Shown here one piece after another: positions 8,876 to 18,605 of a DNA stretch of 64,000 nt (position 1 is its first letter; each line of letters starts with the position of its first letter). Source of the stretch: CAWJFP01 sp963842155 (GTDB lineage Bacteria; Pseudomonadota; Alphaproteobacteria; JACZXZ01); contig CAWJFP010000013.1 of the NCBI GenBank assembly GCA_963842155.1, positions 62,001 through 126,000 on the forward strand. Reading direction: 5' to 3'. The notes below the pieces were generated by a model. It worked only from the letters and a program-made list of their open reading frames with translations. It made no database searches and had not been told where the DNA came from. The position numbers and the translations under genes are program-made.

Positions 8876-8915
8876 AGGAGCATATACTCCTGACGAGAAG
8901 AGAGCATATACTCCT
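8876..8915. promoter_or_regulatory. Double MarR-type operator between marR and the MATE gene
   Basis: Two sites 24 bp apart share AGCATATACTCCT. The first (8876-8891) is the dyad AGGAG-CATATA-CTCCT. The second (8900-8915) keeps the right arm and a degenerate left arm. They lie in the 160-bp gap between the divergent MATE start (8815) and MarR start (8975), where a MarR dimer would be expected to repress both genes. Confidence 0.7.
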
Positions 8916-8974
8916 ATCGGGCGCAAGCCTTATTTGCGCATAGGAGCTGATAACGGAGCGGGAGAAGGGCTGAA

Positions 8975-9412
8975 ATGGAGGAGAGCGGCCGCCGATTGGG
9001 CATCGAGCAGTGCAACTGCGCCATGTTGCGGCGGGCATCGCGCCGGATTTCGCAGTTCTACGACGGTAAGCTGGCGCCTACTGGGCTGCGCGTGACCCAA
9101 TACACCATTCTCGCCCTGCTCCGCGAGCTGCGCGAGCTGTCGGTCAACGAGATGGCCAAGCATTTGGTCCTGGATCGGACGACGACGGGCAAGAACCTGC
9201 GACCGCTTGAACGAGCCGGCTTTGTGCGAGTGGCGCCGTCGGCGACCGACGCGCGCAGCCGCAAGGTCACATTGACGGCCGAGGGCTTGGCCGCGCTGAA
9301 GGCCGCGGCGCCGCGATGGCGCGAAGCCCAGAGGCAATTCGAGGAGAGCAATGGCCAGGAGGCGGTCGCGGCCCTGCGCGCCACGCTGATGCAGCTCAAG
9401 GTCGGAGGCTGA
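8975..9412 (+). CDS. MarR family transcriptional regulator
   Basis: 145-aa winged-helix regulator. The core LRVTQYTILALLRELRELSVNEMAKHL is followed by the recognition helix (LDRTTTGKNLRPLERAGFV) and the wing DARSRKVTLTAEG, exactly the MarR layout. The SD GGAGAAGGG precedes the ATG. Divergent orientation and the operator pair point to control of the MATE pump and of its own gene. The cysteines near the N-terminus (EQCNCAML) are noteworthy because some MarR proteins sense oxidants through such residues; that is inference. Confidence 0.9.
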   Translation: MEESGRRLGIEQCNCAMLRRASRRISQFYDGKLAPTGLRVTQYTILALLRELRELSVNEMAKHLVLDRTTTGKNLRPLERAGFVRVAPSATDARSRKVTLTAEGLAALKAAAPRWREAQRQFEESNGQEAVAALRATLMQLKVGG

Positions 9413-9596
9413 GGCCATGTTGGCGGCGAGCTCGCGGCCCATTCGGTGGGCGTCTTCTCGATCGTCACGCTGACGTCGCCCTCGTCGAAGCCGCCGCCCC
9501 AAGCGCTAGGTCGGGCCGCGCTGCAGGATCGGCATATGGAGTGGCGTCCGCGGCGAAATGATTGGAACGCGCGGCAGCGCGGGCTATATCAGGCGG

Positions 9597-9794
9597 ATGG
9601 AAAGGCTCTTCGGCTATCTCGTCGCCATCGCGATGGCGGCCGTGCTCATCGTTCTGATCGTCGGCGTGGCCGCGATGTTCCATGACGGCGAGTTCAACCG
9701 CAAATATGCCAACAAGTTGATGCGGCTGCGCGTGCTGCTGCAGGCCTTGGCGCTGGCGCTCTTCGCGGCCTTCATGCTCTGGTTCCACCATTAG
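9597..9794 (+). CDS. Twin transmembrane / HIG1-like small protein
   Basis: 65 aa from the ATG at 9597: two transmembrane helices (YLVAIAMAAVLIVLIVGV and LLQALALALFAAFMLWF) joined by a basic loop with KYANKLMRLRVLLQ, the conserved loop of alphaproteobacterial twin-TM/HIG1 proteins. The longer frame from 9558 adds 13 unlikely residues. It precedes the adenosyltransferase gene, a gene order I recognise from other alphaproteobacteria. HIG1 proteins are linked to respiratory supercomplexes, but no role is shown here. Confidence 0.75.
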   Translation: MERLFGYLVAIAMAAVLIVLIVGVAAMFHDGEFNRKYANKLMRLRVLLQALALALFAAFMLWFHH

Positions 9795-9836
9795 AGGCCT
9801 GCGGCGGGTAGAGGCCTGCGGCGGGGGAATAGCGTC

Positions 9837-10400
9837 ATGGTCAGGCTCACCCGGATCTATACCAAGGGCGGCGACAAGGGCGAAACTTCGCTCGGCGACG
9901 GCGCGCGCGTACGAAAGAACGCGCTGAGGGTCGAAGCCTTCGGCACGGTGGACGAGGCGAACGGCGTGATCGGCCTGGCCCGTCTCCATACCGAGGGCGA
10001 GGCGGACGCCATGCTGGCGCGCATCCAGAACGACCTGTTCGATCTCGGCGCCGATCTCTGCATGCCTTCCGGCGGCGCGCGCGAAACGAAGGCATTGCGC
10101 ATCGTGGAGAGCCAGGTCGAGCGCCTCGAGCACGAGATCGACGCGCTCAACGTCGAGCTCAAGCCGCTCAACTCCTTCATCCTGCCCGGAGGCTCGCCCG
10201 CCTCGGCCTGGCTTCATCTTGCGCGCACGGTGGTGCGCCGCGCCGAGCGGCTGATGGTGGCGCTGGCCGAAGCGGAGCCGGTGGGCGAGCCTGCCATGCG
10301 CTACGCCAACCGGCTTTCCGACCATCTCTTCGTGCTGGCGCGCCACTTGAACGACAAGGGGGCTGCGGACGTGCTTTGGGTGCCCGGGGGCAATCGCTAG
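9837..10400 (+). CDS. Cob(I)alamin adenosyltransferase, PduO type
   Basis: 187-aa ATP:cob(I)alamin adenosyltransferase making adenosylcobalamin. Signatures are the N-terminal ATP-binding TRIYTKGGDKGETSLGDG and the C-terminal R-x-AER ... NRLSDHLFVLAR helix. The product is needed by B12 enzymes; the class II ribonucleotide reductase at 29.5 kb is one local consumer. It follows the HIG1-like gene by 42 bp, probably in one transcript. No cobalamin riboswitch is visible upstream. Confidence 0.93.
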   Translation: MVRLTRIYTKGGDKGETSLGDGARVRKNALRVEAFGTVDEANGVIGLARLHTEGEADAMLARIQNDLFDLGADLCMPSGGARETKALRIVESQVERLEHEIDALNVELKPLNSFILPGGSPASAWLHLARTVVRRAERLMVALAEAEPVGEPAMRYANRLSDHLFVLARHLNDKGAADVLWVPGGNR

Positions 10401-10511
10401 CGCGCTACGCCTTATCTTCATCATCTGCCGCGCTATCATAGCGCGGGAGCGGCAGTCAGCGCCCCGCGCAATGAGGGCGGCGCCGTCGAGCCTATTCAGC
10501 GGGAGCGTGGA

Positions 10512-11456
10512 ATGCGAATTCTCGTGGTCGGCGCCGGAGCGATCGGCGGCTATTTCGGTGGGCGCCTTCTCGAAGCGGGTCGCGACGTCACTTTCCTCGT
10601 GCGGCCCGGCCGCGCCGCAAAACTGGCCGAGACCGGCCTGGTGATTCGAAGCCCGGCTGGAGACTTCGATCGGCCGAACCCGCCAACCATCCAGGCCTCG
10701 GCCCTCCGCGAGCCATACGACCTCATCCTGCTGAGCTGCAAGGCCTACGACCTCGACGACGCGATCCATTCCTTCGCGCCCGCCGTCGGTCCCAACACAG
10801 CGATCCTGCCTTTGCTGAACGGCATGCGCCACCTGGAGAGGCTCGCGCAGGAATTCGGGCCGGCACCGGTTCTCGGCGGCTGGTGTCTGATCTCGACCGC
10901 AATGGACGATCAGGGCCGGATCATGCACCTGAACACCGCCCACTGGCTCTGCTTCGGCGAACGCGACGGCTCCCGATCGCCCAGGGCGGCCGCGATCGAG
11001 GCAGAGTTGTCCGGCGCGCGCTTCGACTTGCGACACAGCCGAACCGTCCTTCAGGCGATGTGGGAGAAATGGGTCTTCATCGCGACCGGCGCGGGCATCA
11101 CCTGCCTCATGCGCGCGACGATCGGCGATATCGTCGCGGCGGGCGCAGCGGACCTCGCCATCGCCTTGTTGGACGAGTGCGGCGCGATCGCCGCGGGTCA
11201 GGGTTTTGCCCCCAGCGAGACATCGCAGCAGCACAGTCGCAGCATATTGACCACGCCAGGCTCATCGCTGACCGCTTCGATGCTGCGTGATATAGAGCGT
11301 GGCGGCCGCACCGAGGTCGAACATGTGTTGGGCGACCTGATGCGGCGGGGCGGGGCCGAGAAGAAGCCGCAGTCCCTCCTCCGCATCGCCTATGCCCATG
11401 TCGCGGCCTATGAGGCTCGCCGCGCCCGTATTGCCGATGCCGAGCGGGGCGCGTAG
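10512..11456 (+). CDS. panE: 2-dehydropantoate 2-reductase (ketopantoate reductase) family
   Basis: 314-aa NADPH-dependent reductase, ApbA/PanE family. A Rossmann motif at the N-terminus (VVGAGAIGGYFGGRL), LLSCKAYDL in the first domain, the catalytic-lysine region MWEKWVFIATGAGITCLMR, and a C-terminal helical domain with S-SLTASMLRDIERGGRTEVEHVLGDL, which matches the family's SSMLQD-GR-TE pattern. The likely role is ketopantoate to pantoate for CoA synthesis, but PanE paralogues with other substrates are common. Confidence 0.85.
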   Translation: MRILVVGAGAIGGYFGGRLLEAGRDVTFLVRPGRAAKLAETGLVIRSPAGDFDRPNPPTIQASALREPYDLILLSCKAYDLDDAIHSFAPAVGPNTAILPLLNGMRHLERLAQEFGPAPVLGGWCLISTAMDDQGRIMHLNTAHWLCFGERDGSRSPRAAAIEAELSGARFDLRHSRTVLQAMWEKWVFIATGAGITCLMRATIGDIVAAGAADLAIALLDECGAIAAGQGFAPSETSQQHSRSILTTPGSSLTASMLRDIERGGRTEVEHVLGDLMRRGGAEKKPQSLLRIAYAHVAAYEARRARIADAERGA

Positions 11457-11528
11457 AGCGAGAACCGCGAGACCCGGATCGACAACGACAGAGCCGATGC
11501 CGCTCGGCAAGATGCTCGTCACCCTTCA

Positions 11529-11557
11529 TTGACAACGACTCGAACGAAGCTTAGTGT
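11529..11557 (+). promoter_or_regulatory. Candidate sigma70 promoter for etfBA
   Basis: A perfect -35 TTGACA (11529-11534), 17-bp spacer, then TAGTGT (11552-11557), a weak -10. It lies in the 228-bp gap before etfB, about 125 bp from the start codon. Nothing else is evident in that gap. Confidence 0.4.
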
Positions 11558-11684
11558 GCAGTCGCGAAATGAGCGATTTGTTGAACGATTTCCGTCGCCT
11601 GTCCTATCATCGCCTGGCTTGACGAGGCAAGGGGCTGCCTCGTAAACAGGCATTTCTCGGTTCATCCAGGATGCGAAAAACGCG

Positions 11685-12433
11685 ATGAAGGTTTTGGTCC
11701 CGGTCAAGCGGGTCGTCGACTTCAACGTCAAGATCCGGGTCAAGGCCGATCACAGCGGCGTCGAGACGGCGAACGTCAAGATGTCGATGAACCCGTTTGA
11801 CGAGATCGCCGTCGAGGAGGCCGTCCGCCTCAAGGAGGCGGGCAAGGCGACCGAGCTGGTCGCCGTCTCGATCGGCCCCGCCTCGTGCCAGGAGACGATC
11901 CGCACCGCGCTCGCCATCGGCGCCGATCGCGGCATCCACGTCGAGACCGACCAGGAAGTCCAGCCTCTCGCCGTCGCCAAGCTCCTCAAGGCGCTGGTCG
12001 AGCGCGAGAAGCCGGGCCTCGTCATTCTCGGCAAGCAGGCGATCGACGATGACAGCAACCAGACGGGCCAGATGCTCGCGGCGCTGCTCGGCTGGCCGCA
12101 AGGCACATTCGCCTCCAAGCTCGACTTCAAGGAGGGCGCGATCGACGTGACGCGCGAGGTCGATGGCGGGCTCGAGACGGTCGAGCTCAAGCTGCCGGCG
12201 ATCGTGACGACCGACCTGCGCCTCAACGAGCCGCGCTACGCCTCGCTGCCCAACATCATGAAGGCGAAGAAGAAGTCGATCGACAAGCTCACGCCCGCGG
12301 AGCTCGGTGTCGACATCGCGCCGCGCCTCGTCACCCTCAAGGTCGAGGAGCCGGCGAAACGCTCCGCCGGCGTCAAGGTCAAGGACGTGGCCGAGCTGGT
12401 CGACAAGCTGCGGCGCGAAGCGAAGGTGATCGC

Positions 12434-12437
<4 letters not shown>
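11685..12437 (+). CDS. etfB: Electron transfer flavoprotein beta subunit
   Basis: 250 aa, full length. MKVLVPVKRVVDFNVKIRV, the signature region VEEAVRLKEAGKATELVAVSIG, and the AMP-site loop LGKQAIDDDSNQTGQMLAALLGWPQGT. It carries electrons from acyl-CoA dehydrogenases to ETF:quinone oxidoreductase. Its stop overlaps the etfA start (ATGA at 12434). Confidence 0.96.
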
Positions 12438-13372
<935 letters not shown>

Positions 13373-13465
13373 CATTGCGCGCCGGCATCTCCCGCGGGCC
13401 GGGGGCCCAGCGCGTCTGGCGCGCGGAGGGAAGCGGCCGGCGGCTCCGACGATGGAGGGGGTGAT

Positions 13466-14341
13466 TTGACTATCCAGACCATCGGCGTCATCGGCGCCGG
13501 TCAGATGGGCAACGGCATCGCCCATGTGTGCTCGCTCGGCGGCTTCGCCGTGCGGCTCATGGACGCGAACCAGGAGGTGCTCGAGAAGGCGCTTCAGCTG
13601 GTCGACCGCAACATGGCCCGCCAGGTCGCGCGCGGGCTTATCGCCGCCGAGGCGAAGACCGCCGCGCTCGACCGCATCAAGACCGGCCTCGGCTACGAGC
13701 TTTTCCGCGACTGCGATCTGGTCATCGAATCGGCGACCGAGAATCTCAAGGTCAAGACCGACATTCTGCGAGCGCTCTGCCCGGTCTTGAAGCCCGACAC
13801 GCTGCTCGCCAGCAACACCTCCTCGATCTCGATCACGCGGCTCGCCTCGCTGACGGACCGTCCCGAGAAGTTCATGGGCATGCATTTCATGAACCCGGTG
13901 CCGCTGATGGAGCTGGTCGAGCTGATCCGCGGCCTCGCGACCTCGGAGGAGACCTTCCGCACCGTGCGCGAGGTTGCGGTCAAGCTGGGCAAGACGCCGG
14001 CGAACGCGGAGGATTTCCCCGCCTTCATCGTGAACCGCATTCTATTGCCGATGATCAACGAGGCGGTCTACGCGCTTTACGAGGGCGTCGGCTCGGTCGA
14101 GGCGATCGACACGGGCATGCGGCTCGGCGCCCATCACCCGATGGGCCCCCTCGAGCTCGCCGATTTCATCGGCCTCGATACCTGCCTCGCCGTCATGCAT
14201 GTGCTCTATGAGGGGCTCTCCGACAGCAAATACCGGCCCTGTCCGCTGCTGGTGAAATATGTCGAGGCCGGTTGGCTCGGCCGCAAGACGGGACGCGGCT
14301 TCTACGATTACGGCGGGGAGAAGCCGGTTCCGACGCGCTGA
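13466..14341 (+). CDS. hbdA: 3-hydroxybutyryl-CoA dehydrogenase (TTG start)
   Basis: 291-aa NAD(P)-dependent 3-hydroxyacyl-CoA dehydrogenase. Rossmann motif IGVIGAGQMGNGIAH, acidic residue after beta-2 (RLMDAN), catalytic His in GMHFMNPVPLMELVE, then AFIVNRILLPMINEA and RLGAHHPMGPLELADFIGLD. The only sensible start is TTG at 13466, directly after a strong SD (GGAGGGGG, 5 nt away). The ETF next door suggests beta-oxidation; NADP-linked acetoacetyl-CoA reduction is covered by phaB at 46 kb. Confidence 0.94.
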   Translation: MTIQTIGVIGAGQMGNGIAHVCSLGGFAVRLMDANQEVLEKALQLVDRNMARQVARGLIAAEAKTAALDRIKTGLGYELFRDCDLVIESATENLKVKTDILRALCPVLKPDTLLASNTSSISITRLASLTDRPEKFMGMHFMNPVPLMELVELIRGLATSEETFRTVREVAVKLGKTPANAEDFPAFIVNRILLPMINEAVYALYEGVGSVEAIDTGMRLGAHHPMGPLELADFIGLDTCLAVMHVLYEGLSDSKYRPCPLLVKYVEAGWLGRKTGRGFYDYGGEKPVPTR

Positions 14342-14561
14342 GCGCGCATCCCGGCAAGGCATGCCAGCCCTGCCCAAAGCGAGGTCGGCCATCGCTGTAA
14401 AAGCCTGAAAATTCGTCTATATTATGCTTGCAACGCCCAACAACTGCGGCCAGCATGGCGCGCTGAGCCGCAAATGGGCCAGAGTCGGGATGGGCAAGTC
14501 GGGCGGTCGAGGCGCCGAAGCGGCGACTCCCGCACCAAAAAGGTAGGCACGGAACCAAGTC

Positions 14562-16439
14562 ATGGAAGGCAACGCGTTACACGTCGAGCGGCCGGAGCCC
14601 CCGCGCCGCGCGAGGGTCGAATCTGTCGTCGTCCGCATTGCCGGCGATTCCGGCGACGGGATACAGCTTACGGGCAACCGCTTTGCACAGGCCACGGCCT
14701 TCGCCGGCAACGATCTGCTGACCTTCCCCGATTTTCCCGCCGAGATCCGCGCACCCATCGGCACCACCTACGGCGTTTCCGCTTTCCAGATCAATTTCGG
14801 CGCGCGCGAGATCCGCACCTCGGGCGATGCGCCGGACGTGCTGGTGGCGCTCAACCCCGCCGCGCTCAAGACCAATCTGGGCGATCTCAAGCCGGGCGGC
14901 ATGCTGATCCTCAACATCGGCTCCTTCAACGAGCGCAATTACGCCAAGGCGGGCTATCGCAGCGACCCGCTGAGCGACGGCGGACTGGAGGGCTACCAGC
15001 TCGTGAAGATCGACGTCTCGCGCCTGACCCTCGAGGCGGTCAAGGGGCTCGAGGTCGGCCAGAAGGAGGCGCTGCGCTGCAAGAACATGTGGGCGCTCGG
15101 TCTGCTCTTCTGGATGTATGACTACGACCGCGCCTCCACCGTCGACTGGCTGAAGACGCGCTTCAAGAACGAGGCCGTGCTGGCCGAGGCCAATATCGCG
15201 GCGCTCAACGCCGGCCATGCCTATGGCGAGACGGTCGAGCTCTCGCCCGCGCTCCCTGCCTTCCATGTGCCTCCGGCGCATCTTGCGCCCGGCCTTTATC
15301 GCAGTATCACCGGCACCGAGGCGCTCGCCTGGGGATTGCTTGCCGGCAGCCGGCTCGCCGGCCTGCCCATGGTCTTCAGCTCCTACCCGATCACGCCGGC
15401 CTCGGGCCTGCTGCATACGCTCGCGGGGCTCAAGCGCTTCGGCGTCACCACCTTCCAGGCCGAGGACGAGATCGCCGCGATCGCCGCCGCGATCGGCGCG
15501 TCCTACGCGGGCTCGATCGGCATCACCTCGAGCTCGGGGCCGGGCGTCGCGCTGAAGGCGGAGGCGCTGGGCCTGGCCGTCGGCGCCGAGCTGCCGCTCG
15601 TGCTGGTCAACTCGCAGCGCGCCGGCCCCTCGACCGGCATGCCGACGAAGACCGAGCAATCGGACCTCTACCAGGCGGTCTATGGCCGCAACGCCGATTC
15701 GCCGCTCGTCGTGCTCGCCACGCGCTCCTCGGGCGACTGCTTCGAGGTCGGCATCGAAGCGGTCCGGCTCGCGACGCGCTACATGACGCCGGTGATCCTG
15801 CTCACCGACGGCTACATCGCCAATGCGGCCGAGCCCTGGAGGATTCCCGACTTCGCGGAATTCAAGCCCTTCCCCGTGCGCTTCCGCACCGATCCGGGTG
15901 GCTTCCATCCGTTCCTGCGCGACGCGGCCACCCGCGCGCGGCCCTGGGTCAAGCCGGGAACGGCCGGGCTCGAGCATCGCCTGGGCGGCATCGAGCGCGA
16001 TTACGACAGCGGGCATATCTCCTACGACCCGGAGAACCATCAGCGCATGACGACCGCGCGGGCGGAGAAGATCGCCGGCATCGCCGGCGATATCCCGCTG
16101 CAAGAGGTCGAGCAGGGCGAGACGAGCGGCAAGCTTGCCGTCCTGGGCTGGGGCTCGACCTTCGGCCCGATCAGCCGCGCGGTCGAGAACCTGCGCAGCA
16201 AGGGACATGGCGTCTCCCACATCCATTTGCGCTATATCTCGCCGCTGCCGCGCAATCTGGGCGAGCTGCTCGCGGGCTTCGAGCGCGTGCTCATGCCCGA
16301 GATGAACAGCGGCCAGCTCCTGACCCTCATCCGGAGCCGCTACCTCATCCCCGCCGAAGGACTTAACAAGGTTACCGGAAAGCCGTTCAAGATCGCCGAG
16401 ATCGAAGAGGCCGCCCGGGCACTGCTGGAGAATTCGTGA
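14562..16439 (+). CDS. korA: 2-oxoacid:ferredoxin oxidoreductase alpha subunit (with fused gamma domain)
   Basis: 625 aa. An N-terminal gamma domain (VRIAGDSGDGIQLTGNRFAQ ... GTTYGVSAFQINFG) is fused to the alpha pyrimidine domain (FSSYPITPASGLLHTLA, AEDEIAAIAAAIGASYAG, TSSSGPGVALKAEALGLAV, GPSTGMPTKTEQSDL). This is the two-subunit KorAB layout for 2-oxoglutarate:ferredoxin oxidoreductase. It overlaps the korB start by one base. The CoA-binding and TPP residues appear complete. Pyruvate or branched-chain 2-oxoacids are less likely substrates. Confidence 0.93.
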   Translation: MEGNALHVERPEPPRRARVESVVVRIAGDSGDGIQLTGNRFAQATAFAGNDLLTFPDFPAEIRAPIGTTYGVSAFQINFGAREIRTSGDAPDVLVALNPAALKTNLGDLKPGGMLILNIGSFNERNYAKAGYRSDPLSDGGLEGYQLVKIDVSRLTLEAVKGLEVGQKEALRCKNMWALGLLFWMYDYDRASTVDWLKTRFKNEAVLAEANIAALNAGHAYGETVELSPALPAFHVPPAHLAPGLYRSITGTEALAWGLLAGSRLAGLPMVFSSYPITPASGLLHTLAGLKRFGVTTFQAEDEIAAIAAAIGASYAGSIGITSSSGPGVALKAEALGLAVGAELPLVLVNSQRAGPSTGMPTKTEQSDLYQAVYGRNADSPLVVLATRSSGDCFEVGIEAVRLATRYMTPVILLTDGYIANAAEPWRIPDFAEFKPFPVRFRTDPGGFHPFLRDAATRARPWVKPGTAGLEHRLGGIERDYDSGHISYDPENHQRMTTARAEKIAGIAGDIPLQEVEQGETSGKLAVLGWGSTFGPISRAVENLRSKGHGVSHIHLRYISPLPRNLGELLAGFERVLMPEMNSGQLLTLIRSRYLIPAEGLNKVTGKPFKIAEIEEAARALLENS

Positions 16440-17467
16440 TGAACGTCGCGACCCCGCCGGGGAAGCTCGCCGCCAAGGATTTCGCCTCGGACCAAGAGGT
16501 TCGCTGGTGCCCGGGATGCGGCGACTACGCCATCCTGAAATCGGTCACCAAGACGCTCGCCGACATCGGCGCGCGTCGGGAAGACACGGTCTTCGTCTCG
16601 GGGATCGGCTGCGCCGCGCGCTTCCCCTACTACGTCTCCTGCTACGGCTTTCACACCATCCATGGCCGTGCGCCCGCGATCGCCACCGGCGTCAAGCTCG
16701 CCAACCCGGCGCTCGATGTCTGGGTGATCGGCGGCGACGGCGACATGCTGTCGATCGGCGGAAACCACACGCTCCATGTCCTGCGGCGCAACGTCGATCT
16801 GCAGATCCTGCTCTTCAACAATGCGATCTACGGGTTGACCAAGGGCCAATATTCGCCCACCTCGCGGATCGGCACGCGCTCGCCCTCGACCCCCATGGGC
16901 TCGCTCGACAATCCGCTCTCCGCCACGCAGCTCGCCCTCGGCGCCGGCGCGCGCTTCGTCGCGCGTTCCGTCGACACGGCGCAGCAGCATCTGCCGGCGG
17001 TGCTGCGGCGCGCCCACGCGCACAAAGGCGCCTCCTTCGTCGAAATCTTCCAGAACTGCATCGTCTATAATGACGGCGCCTATGCCAGCTTCACCGAGAA
17101 GGATGTCGCGGCGGACGCCCAGCTTCATCTCGAGCATGGCAAGCCGATGCTGTTCGGCAAGGACAAGCAACGCGGCCTCCGCATGAAGCCCGGAAGCTTC
17201 GAGCTCGAGACGGTGCAGCTCGGCGAGGGCGGGATCGGCGAAGCCGATATTTTGCGCCATGACGAGACCAACCGCATGCTGGCCTTCATGCTCGCGCAGA
17301 TCGAGCCGCCGCGCTTCCCGATGGCGCTCGGGGTGCTCTACTGCGACCCTGCGCCTTCCTATGAGGCGTTGGTCACGGCGCAAATCGAGGAAGCCAAGAA
17401 GCGCGAGCCGACGGCCGACATCAATGCGCTGCTGCGCAAGGGCGCGACTTGGCGCGTCGGTGCATAG
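16439..17467 (+). CDS. korB: 2-oxoacid:ferredoxin oxidoreductase beta subunit
   Basis: 342 aa from the ATG at 16439 (SD GGAG eight bases upstream); a GTG immediately before it is also in frame. TPP-binding features WCPGCGDYAI, SGIGCAARFPYY, GRAPAIATGVKLA, IGGDGDMLSIGGNH, and LLFNNAIYGLTKGQYSPTS identify the beta subunit. With KorA it decarboxylates 2-oxoglutarate to succinyl-CoA with ferredoxin reduction, an alternative to the NAD-linked dehydrogenase. Confidence 0.93.
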   Translation: MNVATPPGKLAAKDFASDQEVRWCPGCGDYAILKSVTKTLADIGARREDTVFVSGIGCAARFPYYVSCYGFHTIHGRAPAIATGVKLANPALDVWVIGGDGDMLSIGGNHTLHVLRRNVDLQILLFNNAIYGLTKGQYSPTSRIGTRSPSTPMGSLDNPLSATQLALGAGARFVARSVDTAQQHLPAVLRRAHAHKGASFVEIFQNCIVYNDGAYASFTEKDVAADAQLHLEHGKPMLFGKDKQRGLRMKPGSFELETVQLGEGGIGEADILRHDETNRMLAFMLAQIEPPRFPMALGVLYCDPAPSYEALVTAQIEEAKKREPTADINALLRKGATWRVGA

Positions 17468-17654
17468 CCGGCGTCCCGCGCCGAAGCGCGAGCAATTTCA
17501 GCCAAAACCCGACATTGCCTAGAACCGTCAGGCTGTTGTGATCCCCCTGTGGCGCCCTTGCGGTTCCGCGCCGTAAAACCTATATGCCCGTTGGGGGCTC
17601 CATGCCCTCACCGTATATAAAGGCGGAAAGCTGCAAAAAAGAGGAGGTCATGGA

Positions 17655-18143
17655 ATGCTCAAGAAACTTGCGTTGATCACGAGCGCAGCCGTGCTGGCCA
17701 TTGGTGTCTCGGCGTTCGGTACCGGGGCGCAGGCGCAGCCCGCAGGCGTGAAGGCCGGCGTGTTGACCTGTTATGTCGATAGCGGGTGGGGTTTCGTTTT
17801 CGGCTCGTCGCATAACGTCCGCTGCAATTTCAGCCCGACCGGGCATCGCGGCGAGCATTATGCCGGCGTCATCAACAAGTACGGCGTCGATATCGGCTAC
17901 CAGGAAGGCGGCGTGATCGTTTGGGCGGTGTTCGCGCCCACCGCCGCCATCGCGCCCGGCTCCCTCGCCGGCGAGTATGTCGGCGCGACCGCCGGCGCAT
18001 CCGTCGGTGCCGGCGCCGCCGCGAATGCGTTGGTGGGTGGCTCCGGCAATTCGTTCACCTTGCAGCCCGTAAGCCTCGAGGGCATGCAGGGCGTGAACGT
18101 CGCCGCAGGCATCGGCGCCATCAGCCTTACCTTCCAGCCGTAA
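17655..18143 (+). CDS. DUF992 family exported protein
   Basis: 162 aa. A signal peptide (MLKKLALITSAAVLAIGVSA, cleavage near AQA/QP) is followed by the DUF992 pattern: GVLTC near the N-terminus, GWGFVFGSSHNVRC, YAGVINKYGVDIGY, GSLAGEYVGATAGASVGAGAAANALVGG, and a C-terminal FTLQPVSLEGMQGVNVAAGI. A very good SD (GAGGAGG, 17641-17647) selects the ATG at 17655 over one at 17650 in another frame. Function unknown; the two cysteines could pair in the periplasm. The gene stands alone with its own terminator. Confidence 0.85.
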   Translation: MLKKLALITSAAVLAIGVSAFGTGAQAQPAGVKAGVLTCYVDSGWGFVFGSSHNVRCNFSPTGHRGEHYAGVINKYGVDIGYQEGGVIVWAVFAPTAAIAPGSLAGEYVGATAGASVGAGAAANALVGGSGNSFTLQPVSLEGMQGVNVAAGIGAISLTFQP

Positions 18144-18202
18144 GGCGAGCTCGGCGGGCGGTCCGCGGATTGCCCTGTCGCAAGCTCAAGCGATTCTGAG
18201 GG

Positions 18203-18235
18203 AAGCCGGGCATGACGCCCGGCTTTCTTCGTTTT
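18203..18235 (+). terminator. Rho-independent terminator after the DUF992 gene
   Basis: A 9-bp perfect stem, AAGCCGGGC with loop ATGAC and GCCCGGCTT (18203-18225), followed by a T-rich tail TCTTCGTTTT. It is 60 bp past the DUF992 stop. Confidence 0.8.
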
Positions 18236-18297
18236 GGGCCCCCTGCTCGGCTGGCCGCGCCTTTTTGTGCGGGTCAGCCCGACCCTTGCGGCTATAT

Positions 18298-18351
18298 TTG
18301 ACTAACTTGACTAAATATTCATCCCGACGTATCTTGACCAAATTGACCAAG
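18298..18351 (+). promoter_or_regulatory. VapBC promoter with two pairs of 9-bp tandem repeats
   Basis: TTGACTAAC and TTGACTAAA (18298-18315) are followed, exactly four repeat lengths downstream, by TTGACCAAA and TTGACCAAG (18334-18351). The second repeat doubles as a -35 (TTGACT, 18307-18312), with a 17-bp spacer to a -10 TATCTT at 18330-18335. The third repeat therefore overlaps the -10 and start region. This is the layout expected when the antitoxin, or the antitoxin-toxin complex, binds the repeats and blocks its own promoter. Confidence 0.7.
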
Positions 18352-18359
18352 TGAATCGC

Positions 18360-18605
18360 ATGGCGCAGACAGTCAACATCTACGAGGCCAAGACCCAGCT
18401 CTCGCATCTCGTCGAGCGGGCGGCGGCGGGCGAGGAGATCGTCATTGCCAAGGCCGGCACGCCGCGCGCCCGGCTCGTTCCGCTGCCGTCACGCGAGGAG
18501 CCGCGCCGGCCGGGATTTTGGCGCGGCAGGCTCGAGGTGCCCGAGGATTTCGATGCGCCCCTGCCCGAGGGGCTGCTCGAGGCCCTGAGCGGCGGCCGGA
18601 GATGA
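18360..18605 (+). CDS. vapB: Type II antitoxin, Phd/YefM family
   Basis: 81 aa from the ATG at 18360; GTG at 18351 is in frame but lies in the repeat array. MAQTVNIYEAKTQLSHLVERAAAGEEIVIAKAGTPRARLVPL is a textbook Phd/YefM DNA-binding fold, and the Pro-rich C-terminal tail (FWRGRLEVPEDFDAPLPEGLLEAL) is the toxin-wrapping segment typical of antitoxins paired with PIN toxins. Its stop overlaps the toxin start (ATGA). Confidence 0.92.
   Translation: MAQTVNIYEAKTQLSHLVERAAAGEEIVIAKAGTPRARLVPLPSREEPRRPGFWRGRLEVPEDFDAPLPEGLLEALSGGRR

Noticed and set aside
9795..9836. Cobalamin riboswitch before the adenosyltransferase
   Set aside because: The gap is 42 bp, too short, with no B12-box sequence.
9465..11234. 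589-codon minus frame over the adenosyltransferase and panE
   Set aside because: Spans two well-supported plus-strand genes and has no domain.
14577..16226. 549-codon frame opposite korA
   Set aside because: Shadow of korA; Arg/Asp-rich with no domain.
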